Positions 1 through 5,327 are shown, counted from the first letter of the stretch. The stretch: 5,464 nucleotides of DNA from Candidatus Uhrbacteria bacterium RIFOXYB2_FULL_45_11 (GCA_001791715.1 MGFD01000054.1:1-5464), one strand, 5' to 3'. Made by a program: numbers and translations. The notes: a model not told the origin generated them from the letters alone.

Positions 1-1017
1 TCCAGAATCATAAACATGTGTTGTTTTTGACCAATTTACAATCATGTTATCAAAACCAATCACCCCGTTATAGGTTCCGGTTGTACCAGCACTATCAAGA
101 TAAACAGCGAGCTTCAATGTATATGTACCGGCTGTAGAAACCTTGCTTCTGATATCGATCGATGTTGAGCCCGCCCAACTTGTTGTCGAAGTAATTGCGC
201 CACTATTCCAAACTTCTGTCCCAAGTGTCGGATTTCCTGTTCCTGTATCAATAAAAGCATATATTTTAAAGACGTCTGGTGTCGCTGGCATGGAAAACGT
301 GATGGCGCTCCAATCAAACGACAACGTAGCCGTATCTGGCGTATTGACCGTTGTTGTAAACGATTGACGATACAATCCCGCAGCAATCTTATTTTTTGCA
401 GGATTAACCGTAACACGAACATTTCCACCAGGATTTCCACCGGATGCAGAATATGCCCCTGCCGCATCACCTCCACTCAACCAATCCGCATACGTCCATC
501 CGGTTGCATTTGCATCTAATCCTGAATTTGTCGTGGAACCACTTGCCGATGTTCCTCCATCTTTCAATTGTGCAACTCCACCAGTTACCTCAATTTTTGC
601 GGAATCGTAGGTATAATCTCCTGCGGTATTAAAATCATAATGTTGAATCGCGGCAAGAAGTGGCGTTGCTCCCAATAAATACGCGGAAATAATTCCAACA
701 ACCAGCACTTTCAGCACATACAATCCACCTGCCCCACCAAACGTGAACAAACTGATTTTTCTTCTGAAAACAAACGATTGATACGGGATTTGATCTTTTT
801 GTTTTGTAGGAAAGAGAACACCTGTTTCTTGAACTTTATCAGGTGAAACCAAAACATAAAGCGGCAAAGAGACGATTGCAAAAAGACACTCGGAGCAAAT
901 CAATAAAATGGCGGACGGAAAAACAGATGTCAATCGGTCAGATTGAACAATTTGTTGTTTAAGGCGTGCAATGTATCCGGAAAAACGTAGAAAAAAATTG
1001 AGCCAACGTATTTCCAT
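1..1017 (-). CDS. Membrane-anchored surface protein with beta-rich outer domain (C-terminus missing)
   Basis: An open frame of 339 codons runs from ATG at 1017 to the left edge without a stop, so the protein is incomplete. Residues 1-30 (with WLNFFLRFS at 5-13) look amphipathic and basic. A hydrophobic helix lies at about 35-57 (ending SLPLYVLV), a charged stretch with FRRK at about 60-90, and a second helix at about 97-122. From about 127 the sequence becomes Thr/Ser/Gly/Asn-rich with alternating beta-type pattern and motifs such as DYTYDSAKIEVTGGVAQLK (134-152), typical of large extracytoplasmic proteins of candidate-phylum bacteria that carry jelly-roll or LamG-like domains. The outer half therefore probably faces outside and may bind sugars or surfaces; this is inference. 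The N-terminal 120 residues are paralogous to those of the gene just upstream, whose stop is 6 nt away. No Shine-Dalgarno site is visible, so translation is probably coupled. Function unknown. Confidence 0.8.
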   Translation of the reverse strand, partial: MEIRWLNFFLRFSGYIARLKQQIVQSDRLTSVFPSAILLICSECLFAIVSLPLYVLVSPDKVQETGVLFPTKQKDQIPYQSFVFRRKISLFTFGGAGGLYVLKVLVVGIISAYLLGATPLLAAIQHYDFNTAGDYTYDSAKIEVTGGVAQLKDGGTSASGSTTNSGLDANATGWTYADWLSGGDAAGAYSASGGNPGGNVRVTVNPAKNKIAAGLYRQSFTTTVNTPDTATLSFDWSAITFSMPATPDVFKIYAFIDTGTGNPTLGTEVWNSGAITSTTSWAGSTSIDIRSKVSTAGTYTLKLAVYLDSAGTTGTYNGVIGFDNMIVNWSKTTHVYDSG

Positions 1018-1023
1018 AAAAGA

Positions 1024-1851
1024 TCAGATCGTTAAGAAAACCAGGAATGCACCAAGAATAATTAAAATGACAACAGACCAGTTTGCAAGAACATCAATGT
1101 TTCTTACAAGAAGATCCGCAAGTGTGGTTTTGACTTTGAAATATTGTGTGCTTGAAAAATCACTACGTGTTCCCGTAGGTGCACGATAACTAAACGCAGA
1201 CAAGGAATGATTTCCTTCACGTAAGGCGAATTCTTTTTGTGAATGCTCGATTTTCCAATTTCCATTCTGATCACTCTCACCCGTATAAAGCGTTGTTTGA
1301 GCATCTGTTAAAAACAAAACGATCGTGGCGTTTGGCTCGCCCGTTCCATAAAAAACAAAATCTTTTCCGGATGTTTTCTGGACGCGCTGTAATTCTGGTT
1401 TTTTCAAACTCTGAACCGTACGTGCATTTTGAATACCGGCTTGCTCAAGAATGGTGGATTGTTCTTGTGCTGTCAGTTCTGGTGGTCTTAAATCACTTAC
1501 ACGATACAGCGGAAGCGGACCAAAAACCGTTGGAACAAGTAAAATCAATAAAAGTTTTATCACCCAGACCGTCGCAACAATCATGACGCCTGTCAGCGTT
1601 AAAATACGGCGTAATTTATAATCGAACGTTACTTTGGCATAACCGCTGTGCTCTGAAAAAAAAGCCGTAACATTCTGCGATCCAACACTGACGTACAACG
1701 GCAAGGAAATGATCGCCAAAATCATCTCCAACACAATAAGGGAAACAATGTTTCCCACGATCTGCAATCCTTCTTGTCCAACCAACAACTGTTTCTTCTG
1801 ATAAATCCGGTTTGAAAAACGCAGAATCAAATTGAGCCAGGTTGATCTCAC
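1024..1851 (-). CDS. Membrane protein with Ig-like outer domain, three predicted helices
   Basis: The 275-residue protein starts at GTG (1851-1849); no better in-frame ATG lies nearby, and the stop is TGA. WLNLILRFSNRI (5-16) is followed by a hydrophobic helix at about 33-57 that ends SLPLYVSV. A basic stretch (KLRR, 79-82) precedes a second helix at about 85-109. A linker with PPELTAQEQ follows, then an Ig-like or carboxypeptidase-regulatory-like beta domain at about 164-241 (GTGEPNATIVLFL at 169-181, GESDQNGNWKIE at 191-202, LREGNHSLSAFSY at 210-222). A last helix lies at 255-275. The domain reading rests on the typical 'G.a.pna.v.l...d..G.w........G.h.l.a' pattern. It sits 10 nt after a response regulator stop and 6 nt before its paralogue, so it is very likely cotranscribed with both. 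It may be a structural or scaffold component of the envelope; no enzymatic motif is seen. Confidence 0.85.
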   Translation of the reverse strand: MRSTWLNLILRFSNRIYQKKQLLVGQEGLQIVGNIVSLIVLEMILAIISLPLYVSVGSQNVTAFFSEHSGYAKVTFDYKLRRILTLTGVMIVATVWVIKLLLILLVPTVFGPLPLYRVSDLRPPELTAQEQSTILEQAGIQNARTVQSLKKPELQRVQKTSGKDFVFYGTGEPNATIVLFLTDAQTTLYTGESDQNGNWKIEHSQKEFALREGNHSLSAFSYRAPTGTRSDFSSTQYFKVKTTLADLLVRNIDVLANWSVVILIILGAFLVFLTI

Positions 1852-1861
1852 AAATATATTG

Positions 1862-2251
1862 TTAAGAACTCTTTTCTAAAATCTTTGTAACCTTTTGCAC
1901 AAGAACGGAAAGATCTGTATCTGATTTCACAAAATAATCCATTGCCCCTAAACTTTTTGCATGTTCTTTATTTTCATCTGTTCCAAGATTTGAAAGAACG
2001 ATCACGGGAATCGGCTTCAAAACAGGATCTGCTTTTATTTCTTTCAAATAATCAAACCCACTTTTCTTTGGCAAAACCAAATCCAACAATACCAAGTCAG
2101 GTTTTAATCGATGTGTCATGGTGACGGCAGTTTCTCCATCTGTTGCGGTTGCGATGGTAAAATCTCCTTCATGAAAACTGAGGTAAAGCGCTCGTAAAAT
2201 AACCTCATCGTCTTCCACGATTAAAATAAGCTTCTTTTTGCTTTTTGCCAT
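1862..2251 (-). CDS. Single-domain response regulator (CheY-like receiver)
   Basis: The 129-residue protein is essentially one receiver domain. The acidic Mg-binding pair is D14/D15 in LILIVEDDE, the phospho-acceptor is D57 in LVLLDLVLPKKSG, the switch residue is S87 in IPVIVLSNLG, and the conserved lysine is K109 in DYFVKSD. All core residues for Asp phosphorylation are present, so it should be a working cytoplasmic phospho-switch. There is no DNA-binding or enzymatic output domain, so it must act through protein contact, as CheY or Spo0F do. It starts at ATG 2251, 5 nt after the stop of a second receiver gene, and is followed by two membrane-protein genes. No Shine-Dalgarno site is seen. 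The partner kinase is not in the window. Confidence 0.95.
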   Translation of the reverse strand: MAKSKKKLILIVEDDEVILRALYLSFHEGDFTIATATDGETAVTMTHRLKPDLVLLDLVLPKKSGFDYLKEIKADPVLKPIPVIVLSNLGTDENKEHAKSLGAMDYFVKSDTDLSVLVQKVTKILEKSS

Positions 2252-2256
2252 AACAG

Positions 2257-2652
2257 CTAAACCAATTTATTCACAAACTCCACGATCTGCTCAATTTCTG
2301 TATTTGCTTTAATGAAATAAGCTTCTGCCCCAAGAGACTTTGCAGATTTTACATCTGCGACAGATCCCAAATTTGAAACGATTACAACGGGAATAGCAGA
2401 TGTTTTTGTGTCCGACTTCAATTGTTTTAAAACAGCGAATCCATCAAGGCCCGGTAAAATCAAATCAAGCAAAATAACATCTGGTATTTTTTTTTCTACG
2501 GTTTCTTGCACTTCTAATCCGTTTGCCACGCGAATGATATCAAAATTTTCTGTGGCAAACGCATCCGCCAGAGCGCGCGACAAAAGAGCATCATCTTCCA
2601 CGATTAATAAAACTTTTTGTTTCGCTTTTTTCTGGGATTTTTTTTCAAACAT
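2257..2652 (-). CDS. Single-domain response regulator (CheY-like receiver), first gene of operon
   Basis: The protein is 131 residues counted from ATG 2652 (MFEKKSQKK...). The frame is open upstream to a TTG at 2730, but that extension (26 residues) has no receiver homology and crosses the likely promoter, so the shorter start is preferred. Receiver residues: acidic pair in LLIVEDDALLSRAL (D20/D21), phospho-acceptor Asp in VILLDLILPGLDG (about D63), Ser switch in VVIVSNLGS, and Lys in AYFIKAN. It resembles the downstream regulator throughout the core (DL(V/I)LP, SNLG, AKSLGA), which points to an old tandem duplication. As with its neighbour there is no output domain. It is the promoter-proximal gene of the minus-strand operon and diverges from the aminotransferase. 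The leader has no Shine-Dalgarno motif at normal distance; an AAGGAA lies about 20 nt upstream, probably too far. Confidence 0.93.
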   Translation of the reverse strand: MFEKKSQKKAKQKVLLIVEDDALLSRALADAFATENFDIIRVANGLEVQETVEKKIPDVILLDLILPGLDGFAVLKQLKSDTKTSAIPVVIVSNLGSVADVKSAKSLGAEAYFIKANTEIEQIVEFVNKLV

Positions 2653-2682
2653 AAAAAGTTTTGTATGCGATTGTTCCTTACA

Positions 2683-2709
2683 AGTATACTCCGATTCATA
2701 AATAATCCA
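2683..2709 (-). promoter_or_regulatory. Probable promoter of the receiver/membrane-protein operon
   Basis: On the minus strand TATACT (2688-2683) is a near-consensus -10. The best -35 candidates are weak: TGGATT (2709-2704, 15-nt spacing) or TATGGA (17-nt spacing). Transcription from here would start near 2676 and give a leader of about 24 nt before ATG 2652, without a Shine-Dalgarno site. The weak -35 leaves room for an activator. Confidence 0.45.
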
Positions 2710-2723
2710 TAGCTCATGAGCGG

Positions 2724-2751
2724 TGGACAAAAAAATAAGTCAATGTATACT
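2724..2751 (+). promoter_or_regulatory. Promoter of the aminotransferase gene
   Basis: TGGACA (2724-2729, five of six to TTGACA) and TATACT (2746-2751, five of six to TATAAT) are separated by 16 nt, a good sigma-70-type match. The start point would be near 2758, giving a leader of roughly 34 nt that holds the ribosome binding site. Confidence 0.65.
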
Positions 2752-2780
2752 TGCCCCGCGTCAATTTGGCGATGTAAAAT

Positions 2781-2785
2781 AGGAG
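2781..2785 (+). promoter_or_regulatory. Shine-Dalgarno site AGGAG of the aminotransferase
   Basis: AGGAG lies 6 nt before ATG 2792. It is the only convincing Shine-Dalgarno site before any gene start in the window, and it fixes this start. Confidence 0.85.
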
Positions 2786-2791
2786 TGTTCC

Positions 2792-4126
2792 ATGTCAGGG
2801 AAAGCACGTTGGTTTGATCCGGAGACCGCACACATTCCACAAGAGCCCTCTTTCCGAAGACAGCTTCCGGTTTCAAACATGTTCCTCATTAAACAAGAGC
2901 TCGGAACATTCGAACGGAACCATCCAAACACTCCCACATATGATGCTTCGCAAGGCGATGGTGGTGCAACGCTTGGTGGTGTTCCATCAGAAGAACTGGC
3001 AAAAGCCCTTCTTTCATTCGCCCCAAAGACACAGACAACTGCGTACGGACGTCCAAACGGCGACTCGCGCGTTCGAACCGTTCTGCTTGAAAACTACTGG
3101 AATCTCGACACGATCGGATTCACACCAGATCAAATTCTGGTGACAGACGGCGGACGCGATGCGCTCCAAAAATGGTATCAGGCGATTCATATGCTTACGG
3201 GAAAAATCGGCCTTACGGTCGTTACGTCCGCAGCACCGTGGATTTCCTACGCGCACGGAACGTACGTGAATGGATTCAATCTGCTCTGTGCACCCGCGCA
3301 AAGCAAAACAAATCTCTGCATGTCACCAGACGGCATCACAGAAGCCATAAACATTGCTGGCCACGCAGACGCACTGATCATCACAACCCCAGACAATCCG
3401 ACCGGCAAGTGGTACAGCCCCGCAGAAATCAAAGCTCTCATAGAGCGAGCACGATTTCATGGGATTAATTACATCCTTGTCGACCTCATGTACCAACTCG
3501 TCATCGACGACGACGTTCCGCTCTACAACTGGTCTGACATGCTTTTGTCCCTTTCCGCAGTAGATCGCGCATGCGTAACACTTCTTGATGGCCTGACGAA
3601 ATCGGTCGGCGCGAGCAATATTCGCATGGCACACCTTGTGTGTGGCAGCGACAAACTTGCAAAGACCATTCAAAGCATTGCCTCACACACTGTGCTGCCA
3701 AATTTTCTTGGTGAAGCATGTGCCCTCGAGGTCTACTCAAGTTCGGACGTACGCAATCACCCTTGGGTGAAACGCATTACGGAACGCACCTCTGCAAGTC
3801 GCAACATCTTTCGTCGCGAAATGATTGCGCATGGATACAACTTCATTGCCGACCAGGGCTATTATGCCTTTGTCGACGTGACAAAATGGCTCCATCGCAG
3901 CTTACGACCAGATCAGTTCTTCAATGGCGCGCTTGCAAACACAACCATGTCCATTGAAACTGTAAAGGATCTCGGAAGTTACTTGGCTTGCAATCATGGC
4001 ATCGCCATTGTTCACGGAACACCATTTCTCCAACCAAATTACATCCGCTTCTCCTACGCCCAAGATCCCGCAACAACCATCGCAGCGATCGAACGATTCG
4101 ATCGTGCCCTGAAGTCCATCCCCTAA
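2792..4126 (+). CDS. PLP-dependent aminotransferase, class I/II (fold type I)
   Basis: The 444-residue protein has the fold-type-I landmarks in order: an N-terminal segment with Gly-rich GDGGATLGG (55-63), the cofactor-phosphate loop TDGGRDAL (118-125), TTPDNPTGKWYSP (198-210) with N202, DLMYQ (231-235) with the pyridine-contacting D231 and Y234, LTKSVGASNIRMAH (268-281) with Schiff-base lysine K270 and R278, and YIRFSYA (417-423) with R419, the usual carboxylate-binding arginine. All key residues are present, so it should be an active cytoplasmic enzyme moving an amino group between an amino acid and a 2-oxo acid. The substrate cannot be told from sequence; it is not a clear AspC, HisC or TyrB. 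It is transcribed alone, has its own promoter and Shine-Dalgarno site, and ends in a terminator. Its base composition is richer (31 of 60 G+C in 3061-3120 against 21 of 60 in 2041-2100), hinting at separate acquisition or stronger codon selection. Confidence 0.93.
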   Translation: MSGKARWFDPETAHIPQEPSFRRQLPVSNMFLIKQELGTFERNHPNTPTYDASQGDGGATLGGVPSEELAKALLSFAPKTQTTAYGRPNGDSRVRTVLLENYWNLDTIGFTPDQILVTDGGRDALQKWYQAIHMLTGKIGLTVVTSAAPWISYAHGTYVNGFNLLCAPAQSKTNLCMSPDGITEAINIAGHADALIITTPDNPTGKWYSPAEIKALIERARFHGINYILVDLMYQLVIDDDVPLYNWSDMLLSLSAVDRACVTLLDGLTKSVGASNIRMAHLVCGSDKLAKTIQSIASHTVLPNFLGEACALEVYSSSDVRNHPWVKRITERTSASRNIFRREMIAHGYNFIADQGYYAFVDVTKWLHRSLRPDQFFNGALANTTMSIETVKDLGSYLACNHGIAIVHGTPFLQPNYIRFSYAQDPATTIAAIERFDRALKSIP

Positions 4127-4153
4127 CCTCGCATCTCCCATGCGAGGTTTTTT
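4127..4153 (+). terminator. Rho-independent terminator of the aminotransferase gene
   Basis: An 8-bp perfect stem, CCTCGCAT (4127-4134) with ATGCGAGG (4140-4147), has a 5-nt loop and is followed by six Ts. It begins on the base after the TAA stop codon. Confidence 0.93.
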
Positions 4154-4182
4154 CTTCCCTTTCTCTCTTCTTTTCTTTCCTC
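4148..4182 (+). other. 35-nt pure pyrimidine tract
   Basis: Every base from 4148 to 4182 is C or T, and the next 30 bases remain pyrimidine-rich. It overlaps the terminator U-tract and leads toward the promoter of the small acidic ORF. The region 4154-4213 holds no other gene or signal that I can see. Confidence 0.7.
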
Positions 4183-4213
4183 AATCGCTCTTTCCGCCCT
4201 TCCCCTTATTTCA

Positions 4214-4242
4214 TTGACACATCCCCTCATTCATGACACACT
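4214..4242 (+). promoter_or_regulatory. Possible promoter of the small acidic ORF
   Basis: A perfect -35 TTGACA (4214-4219) is followed after 17 nt by CACACT (4237-4242), a poor -10 that is however preceded by TG in extended -10 position (4234-4235). The start would be near 4249, about 20 nt before the ATG at 4270. No Shine-Dalgarno site lies in between. Confidence 0.45.
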
Positions 4243-4256
4243 TGCACCCTCATTCA
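4224..4256 (+). repeat. Direct repeat CCCTCATTCA x2 in the promoter of the acidic ORF
   Basis: CCCTCATTCA occurs at 4224-4233 and 4247-4256, 23 nt start to start. The first copy sits in the promoter spacer and the second at the presumed transcription start. The spacing of about two helix turns would suit a regulator binding one DNA face, but the copies could also be chance in a low-complexity stretch. Confidence 0.4.
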
Positions 4257-4269
4257 CTAGTTCAAAATT

Positions 4270-4398
4270 ATGAACGAAGAAACAACAACAGAAGAAGAAG
4301 TTGTAACACCTGATGCAGATGAAACAGCAGAAGAAGTAAAAGAGGCAGAAGAAGTAAAAGAAGAAACAGCTCCAGAAGCAGAAGAAGTTGCAGCGTAA
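4270..4398 (+). CDS. Small, extremely acidic protein of 42 residues
   Basis: ATG 4270 to TAA 4396-4398 encodes 42 residues with 16 Glu, 2 Asp and only 2 Lys, the rest mostly Ala, Val and Thr. There is no aromatic residue, no Cys and no hydrophobic segment, so it is soluble and probably disordered or a single charged helix. AEEVKE occurs twice in tandem (20-25, 26-31), with a diverged copy AEEVAA at the C-terminus (37-42). I do not recognise the family. Support for a real gene is contextual: a TTGACA-containing upstream region and a strong terminator 12 nt after the stop. Possible roles for such a polyanion, such as binding a basic protein or mimicking nucleic acid, are speculation. The composition resembles acidic tails of ribosomal and other proteins in these bacteria, so it could instead be a detached tail. 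Confidence 0.6.
   Translation: MNEETTTEEEVVTPDADETAEEVKEAEEVKEETAPEAEEVAA
4327..4362 (+). repeat. Tandem 18-bp repeat inside the acidic ORF
   Basis: Two adjacent 18-bp units (4327-4344, 4345-4362) match at 17 of 18 bases, each encoding AEEVKE. A third, diverged unit is at 4378-4395. The length is a multiple of three, so gain or loss of units keeps the frame. Confidence 0.8.
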
Positions 4399-4404
4399 TC
4401 CAAC

Positions 4405-4443
4405 AAAAAAACCGCCACATTTCAAAATGGGCGGTCTTTTTTT
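4405..4443. terminator. Bidirectional terminator between acidic ORF and rhodanese gene
   Basis: ACCGCC (4411-4416) pairs with GGCGGT (4430-4435). After one bulged A, CATT (4418-4421) pairs with AATG (4426-4429) around a short loop. Seven Ts (4437-4443) follow on the plus strand and seven As precede on the left, giving a U-tract on the minus strand. It therefore serves the two convergent genes; the rhodanese stop codon (4444-4442) overlaps its T-tract. Confidence 0.88.
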
Positions 4444-4741
4444 AATCCATAAACGTTGCATACCCACCTTCCAGGCTCGAGACATCCGCATATCCCATAT
4501 CCACAAGGGTTTTTGCCGCAACAGAAGATCTTCCACCACTTAAACAATACGTCACAATCTTTGTGTTCTTATCTGGAACAACATCTCCAATCTTTAAGGA
4601 CACAAACCAATGCGGCATAAACACCGCTCCCCCAATGTGCCCTGCTTTCCATTCGTCTTCTCCTCGCACATCTAACAAAACGAACGGTTCTTTTGAAGCG
4701 ATTAAATCTTTAAGTGCCTCTACAGTCATCAATTTATACAT
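4442..4741 (-). CDS. Single-domain rhodanese-like sulfurtransferase
   Basis: The protein is 99 residues from ATG 4741 (MYKLMTVEALKDLI); a second ATG at 4729 would give 95. The frame stays open upstream to 4963, but that part crosses the promoter and part of an inverted repeat and lacks rhodanese homology, so it is left out. Landmarks: LLDVRGEDEWKAGHIGGAV (22-40) with the first conserved Arg and the GHI motif, the active-site loop CLSGGRS (66-72) with catalytic C66 in a six-residue CxxxxR loop, and EGGYATF near the C-terminus. The six-residue loop is that of sulfur-transferring rhodaneses rather than Cdc25-type phosphatases. It should carry a cysteine persulfide in the cytoplasm for sulfur relay or detoxification, or serve in redox; the partner is unknown. 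It is a lone gene with a promoter at 4820-4849 and no Shine-Dalgarno site. Confidence 0.92.
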   Translation of the reverse strand: MYKLMTVEALKDLIASKEPFVLLDVRGEDEWKAGHIGGAVFMPHWFVSLKIGDVVPDKNTKIVTYCLSGGRSSVAAKTLVDMGYADVSSLEGGYATFMD

Positions 4742-4755
4742 ACAACATTCAGTGT

Positions 4756-4780
4756 AAGAGAGTTCTCTTTTTTGCGCAAA
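4756..4780 (-). promoter_or_regulatory. Two palindromes in the rhodanese leader
   Basis: TTTGCGCAAA (4771-4780) is a perfect 10-bp palindrome, and AAGAGA-GT-TCTCTT (4756-4769) is a near-perfect 14-bp one. Both lie in the presumed leader between the promoter and ATG 4741. They could be operator half-sites or short RNA hairpins. Confidence 0.35.
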
Positions 4781-4819
4781 CAAGCATCCACAATGCGTTT
4801 GACAAAACACAAAAAAAAG

Positions 4820-4849
4820 ATTAAACTCAATCCATAAAACAGATTTCAA
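4820..4849 (-). promoter_or_regulatory. Probable promoter of the rhodanese gene
   Basis: On the minus strand TTGAAA (4849-4844) and TTTAAT (4825-4820) are each five of six to consensus and are spaced 18 nt apart. The leader to ATG 4741 would be about 70 nt. Confidence 0.5.
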
Positions 4850-4854
4850 AACGC

Positions 4855-4880
4855 CACGCAGCAAGCGTGCGTATTTTTTT
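4855..4880 (+). terminator. Terminator-like hairpin at the left edge of the inverted-repeat cassette
   Basis: CACGC (4855-4859) pairs with GCGTG (4865-4869), or alternatively ACGCA (4856-4860) with TGCGT (4868-4872), followed by A and seven Ts (4874-4880). The stem is only 5 bp and no plus-strand gene ends just before it, so it may be fortuitous or may insulate the cassette. Confidence 0.3.
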
Positions 4881-4913
4881 GTGTGTAGATACGGATTACA
4901 GATTAATACAGAT
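4881..4913 (+). repeat. Left arm of 33-bp inverted repeat
   Basis: The arm begins GTGTGTAGATACG and ends ATTAATACAGAT; position 4894 is G where the other arm has A (reverse-complement sense). Inside, GATTACA, GATTAATACA and GAT form a short internal repetition. Confidence 0.93.
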
Positions 4914-4933
4914 AGAGATAACCTAAAAAAGAT

Positions 4934-5317
4934 ATGCAACAAATTCAATTTATCTATGAACAATTGAGTTATCGTATCATCGGGGCAATTTATGATGTAT
5001 ATAATAATCTTGGGCCTGGGCTTAAAGAAAAAACATATAAAGATGCGATAACAATAGCTCTAAATAAGCTTCAAATCTCATTTCAAAGAGAATGGTGTGT
5101 GAAAGCATGTTATTCAGGTGTTGTAGTAGGCAAACGATTTTTCGATTTTTTAATCGATAACACGATCGTTCTTGAGATAAAAATTGGGAATTATTACGCC
5201 CCACAGCACATGAAACAAACAAATGATTATTTGCATGTTTCTAAATTAAAACTCGCCATTCTCGCCTACTTTGGAAGCGACAGAGTTCGCATCAAACGTC
5301 TCGTAAACTTATATTGA
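4934..5317 (+). CDS. GxxExxY family protein, PD-(D/E)XK nuclease-like
   Basis: The 127-residue protein starts at ATG 4934 and ends in TGA. It shows the family layout: IIGAIYDVYNNLGPG (15-29), the signature G29-xx-E32-xx-Y35, a divergent middle part (LNKLQISFQREWCVKACYSG), then FFDFLID (69-75) with D71 and VLEIKIG (79-85) with E81-x-K83. These make the D...ExK set of a PD-(D/E)XK nuclease core. MKQTNDYL (93-100) with Q95 and LAILAYFG (107-114) follow as in relatives. Full length for the family is about 120-130 residues, so it looks intact. Family function is not established; nuclease activity is inferred from the motif. The gene lies alone inside a pair of 33-bp inverted repeats, is more AT-rich than its neighbours, and has no Shine-Dalgarno site or clear promoter of its own. 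Confidence 0.9.
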   Translation: MQQIQFIYEQLSYRIIGAIYDVYNNLGPGLKEKTYKDAITIALNKLQISFQREWCVKACYSGVVVGKRFFDFLIDNTIVLEIKIGNYYAPQHMKQTNDYLHVSKLKLAILAYFGSDRVRIKRLVNLY

Positions 5318-5327
5318 GATGATCTAC

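Larger units (their letters stand above)
2681..2753. repeat. Inverted repeat CAAGTATAC / GTATACTTG between divergent genes
   Basis: CAAGTATAC at 2681-2689 and its exact reverse complement GTATACTTG at 2745-2753 face each other across 55 nt in the divergent intergenic region. Each copy contains the proposed -10 hexamer TATACT of the promoter that reads away from the centre. The symmetry may simply reflect two similar promoters, or may mark paired sites for one regulator. Confidence 0.6.

Noticed and set aside
114..476. Minus-strand 120-codon frame inside the left-edge gene
   Set aside because: The overlapping 339-codon frame has a membrane module paralogous to the next gene and beta-domain motifs; this one has an implausible composition.
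1239..1586. Plus-strand 115-codon frame
   Set aside because: It is antisense to the Ig-like membrane protein gene and has no recognisable motif or start signal.
2653..2730. 26-residue N-terminal extension of the first receiver from a TTG start
   Set aside because: It crosses the predicted promoter, begins with a rare start codon and adds nothing like a receiver domain; ATG 2652 gives a normal length.
3323..3673. Minus-strand 116-codon frame within the aminotransferase
   Set aside because: Shadow of a gene with all catalytic residues in place; long antisense frames are expected in its G+C-richer sequence.
4087..4107. CGATCG repeats near the end of the aminotransferase gene
   Set aside because: They fall in codons for Ile-Glu-Arg-Phe-Asp-Arg and are explained by coding; no sign of a regulatory role.
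4231..4539. Minus-strand Phe/Cys-rich frame antisense to the acidic ORF
   Set aside because: Its odd composition is only the complement of the GAA/GCA-rich coding strand, and it crosses a terminator and the rhodanese gene.
4742..4963. 74-residue N-terminal extension of the rhodanese, overlapping the inverted repeat
   Set aside because: The extension covers the likely promoter, the left repeat arm and the start of the divergent GxxExxY gene; the rhodanese domain starts just after ATG 4741.
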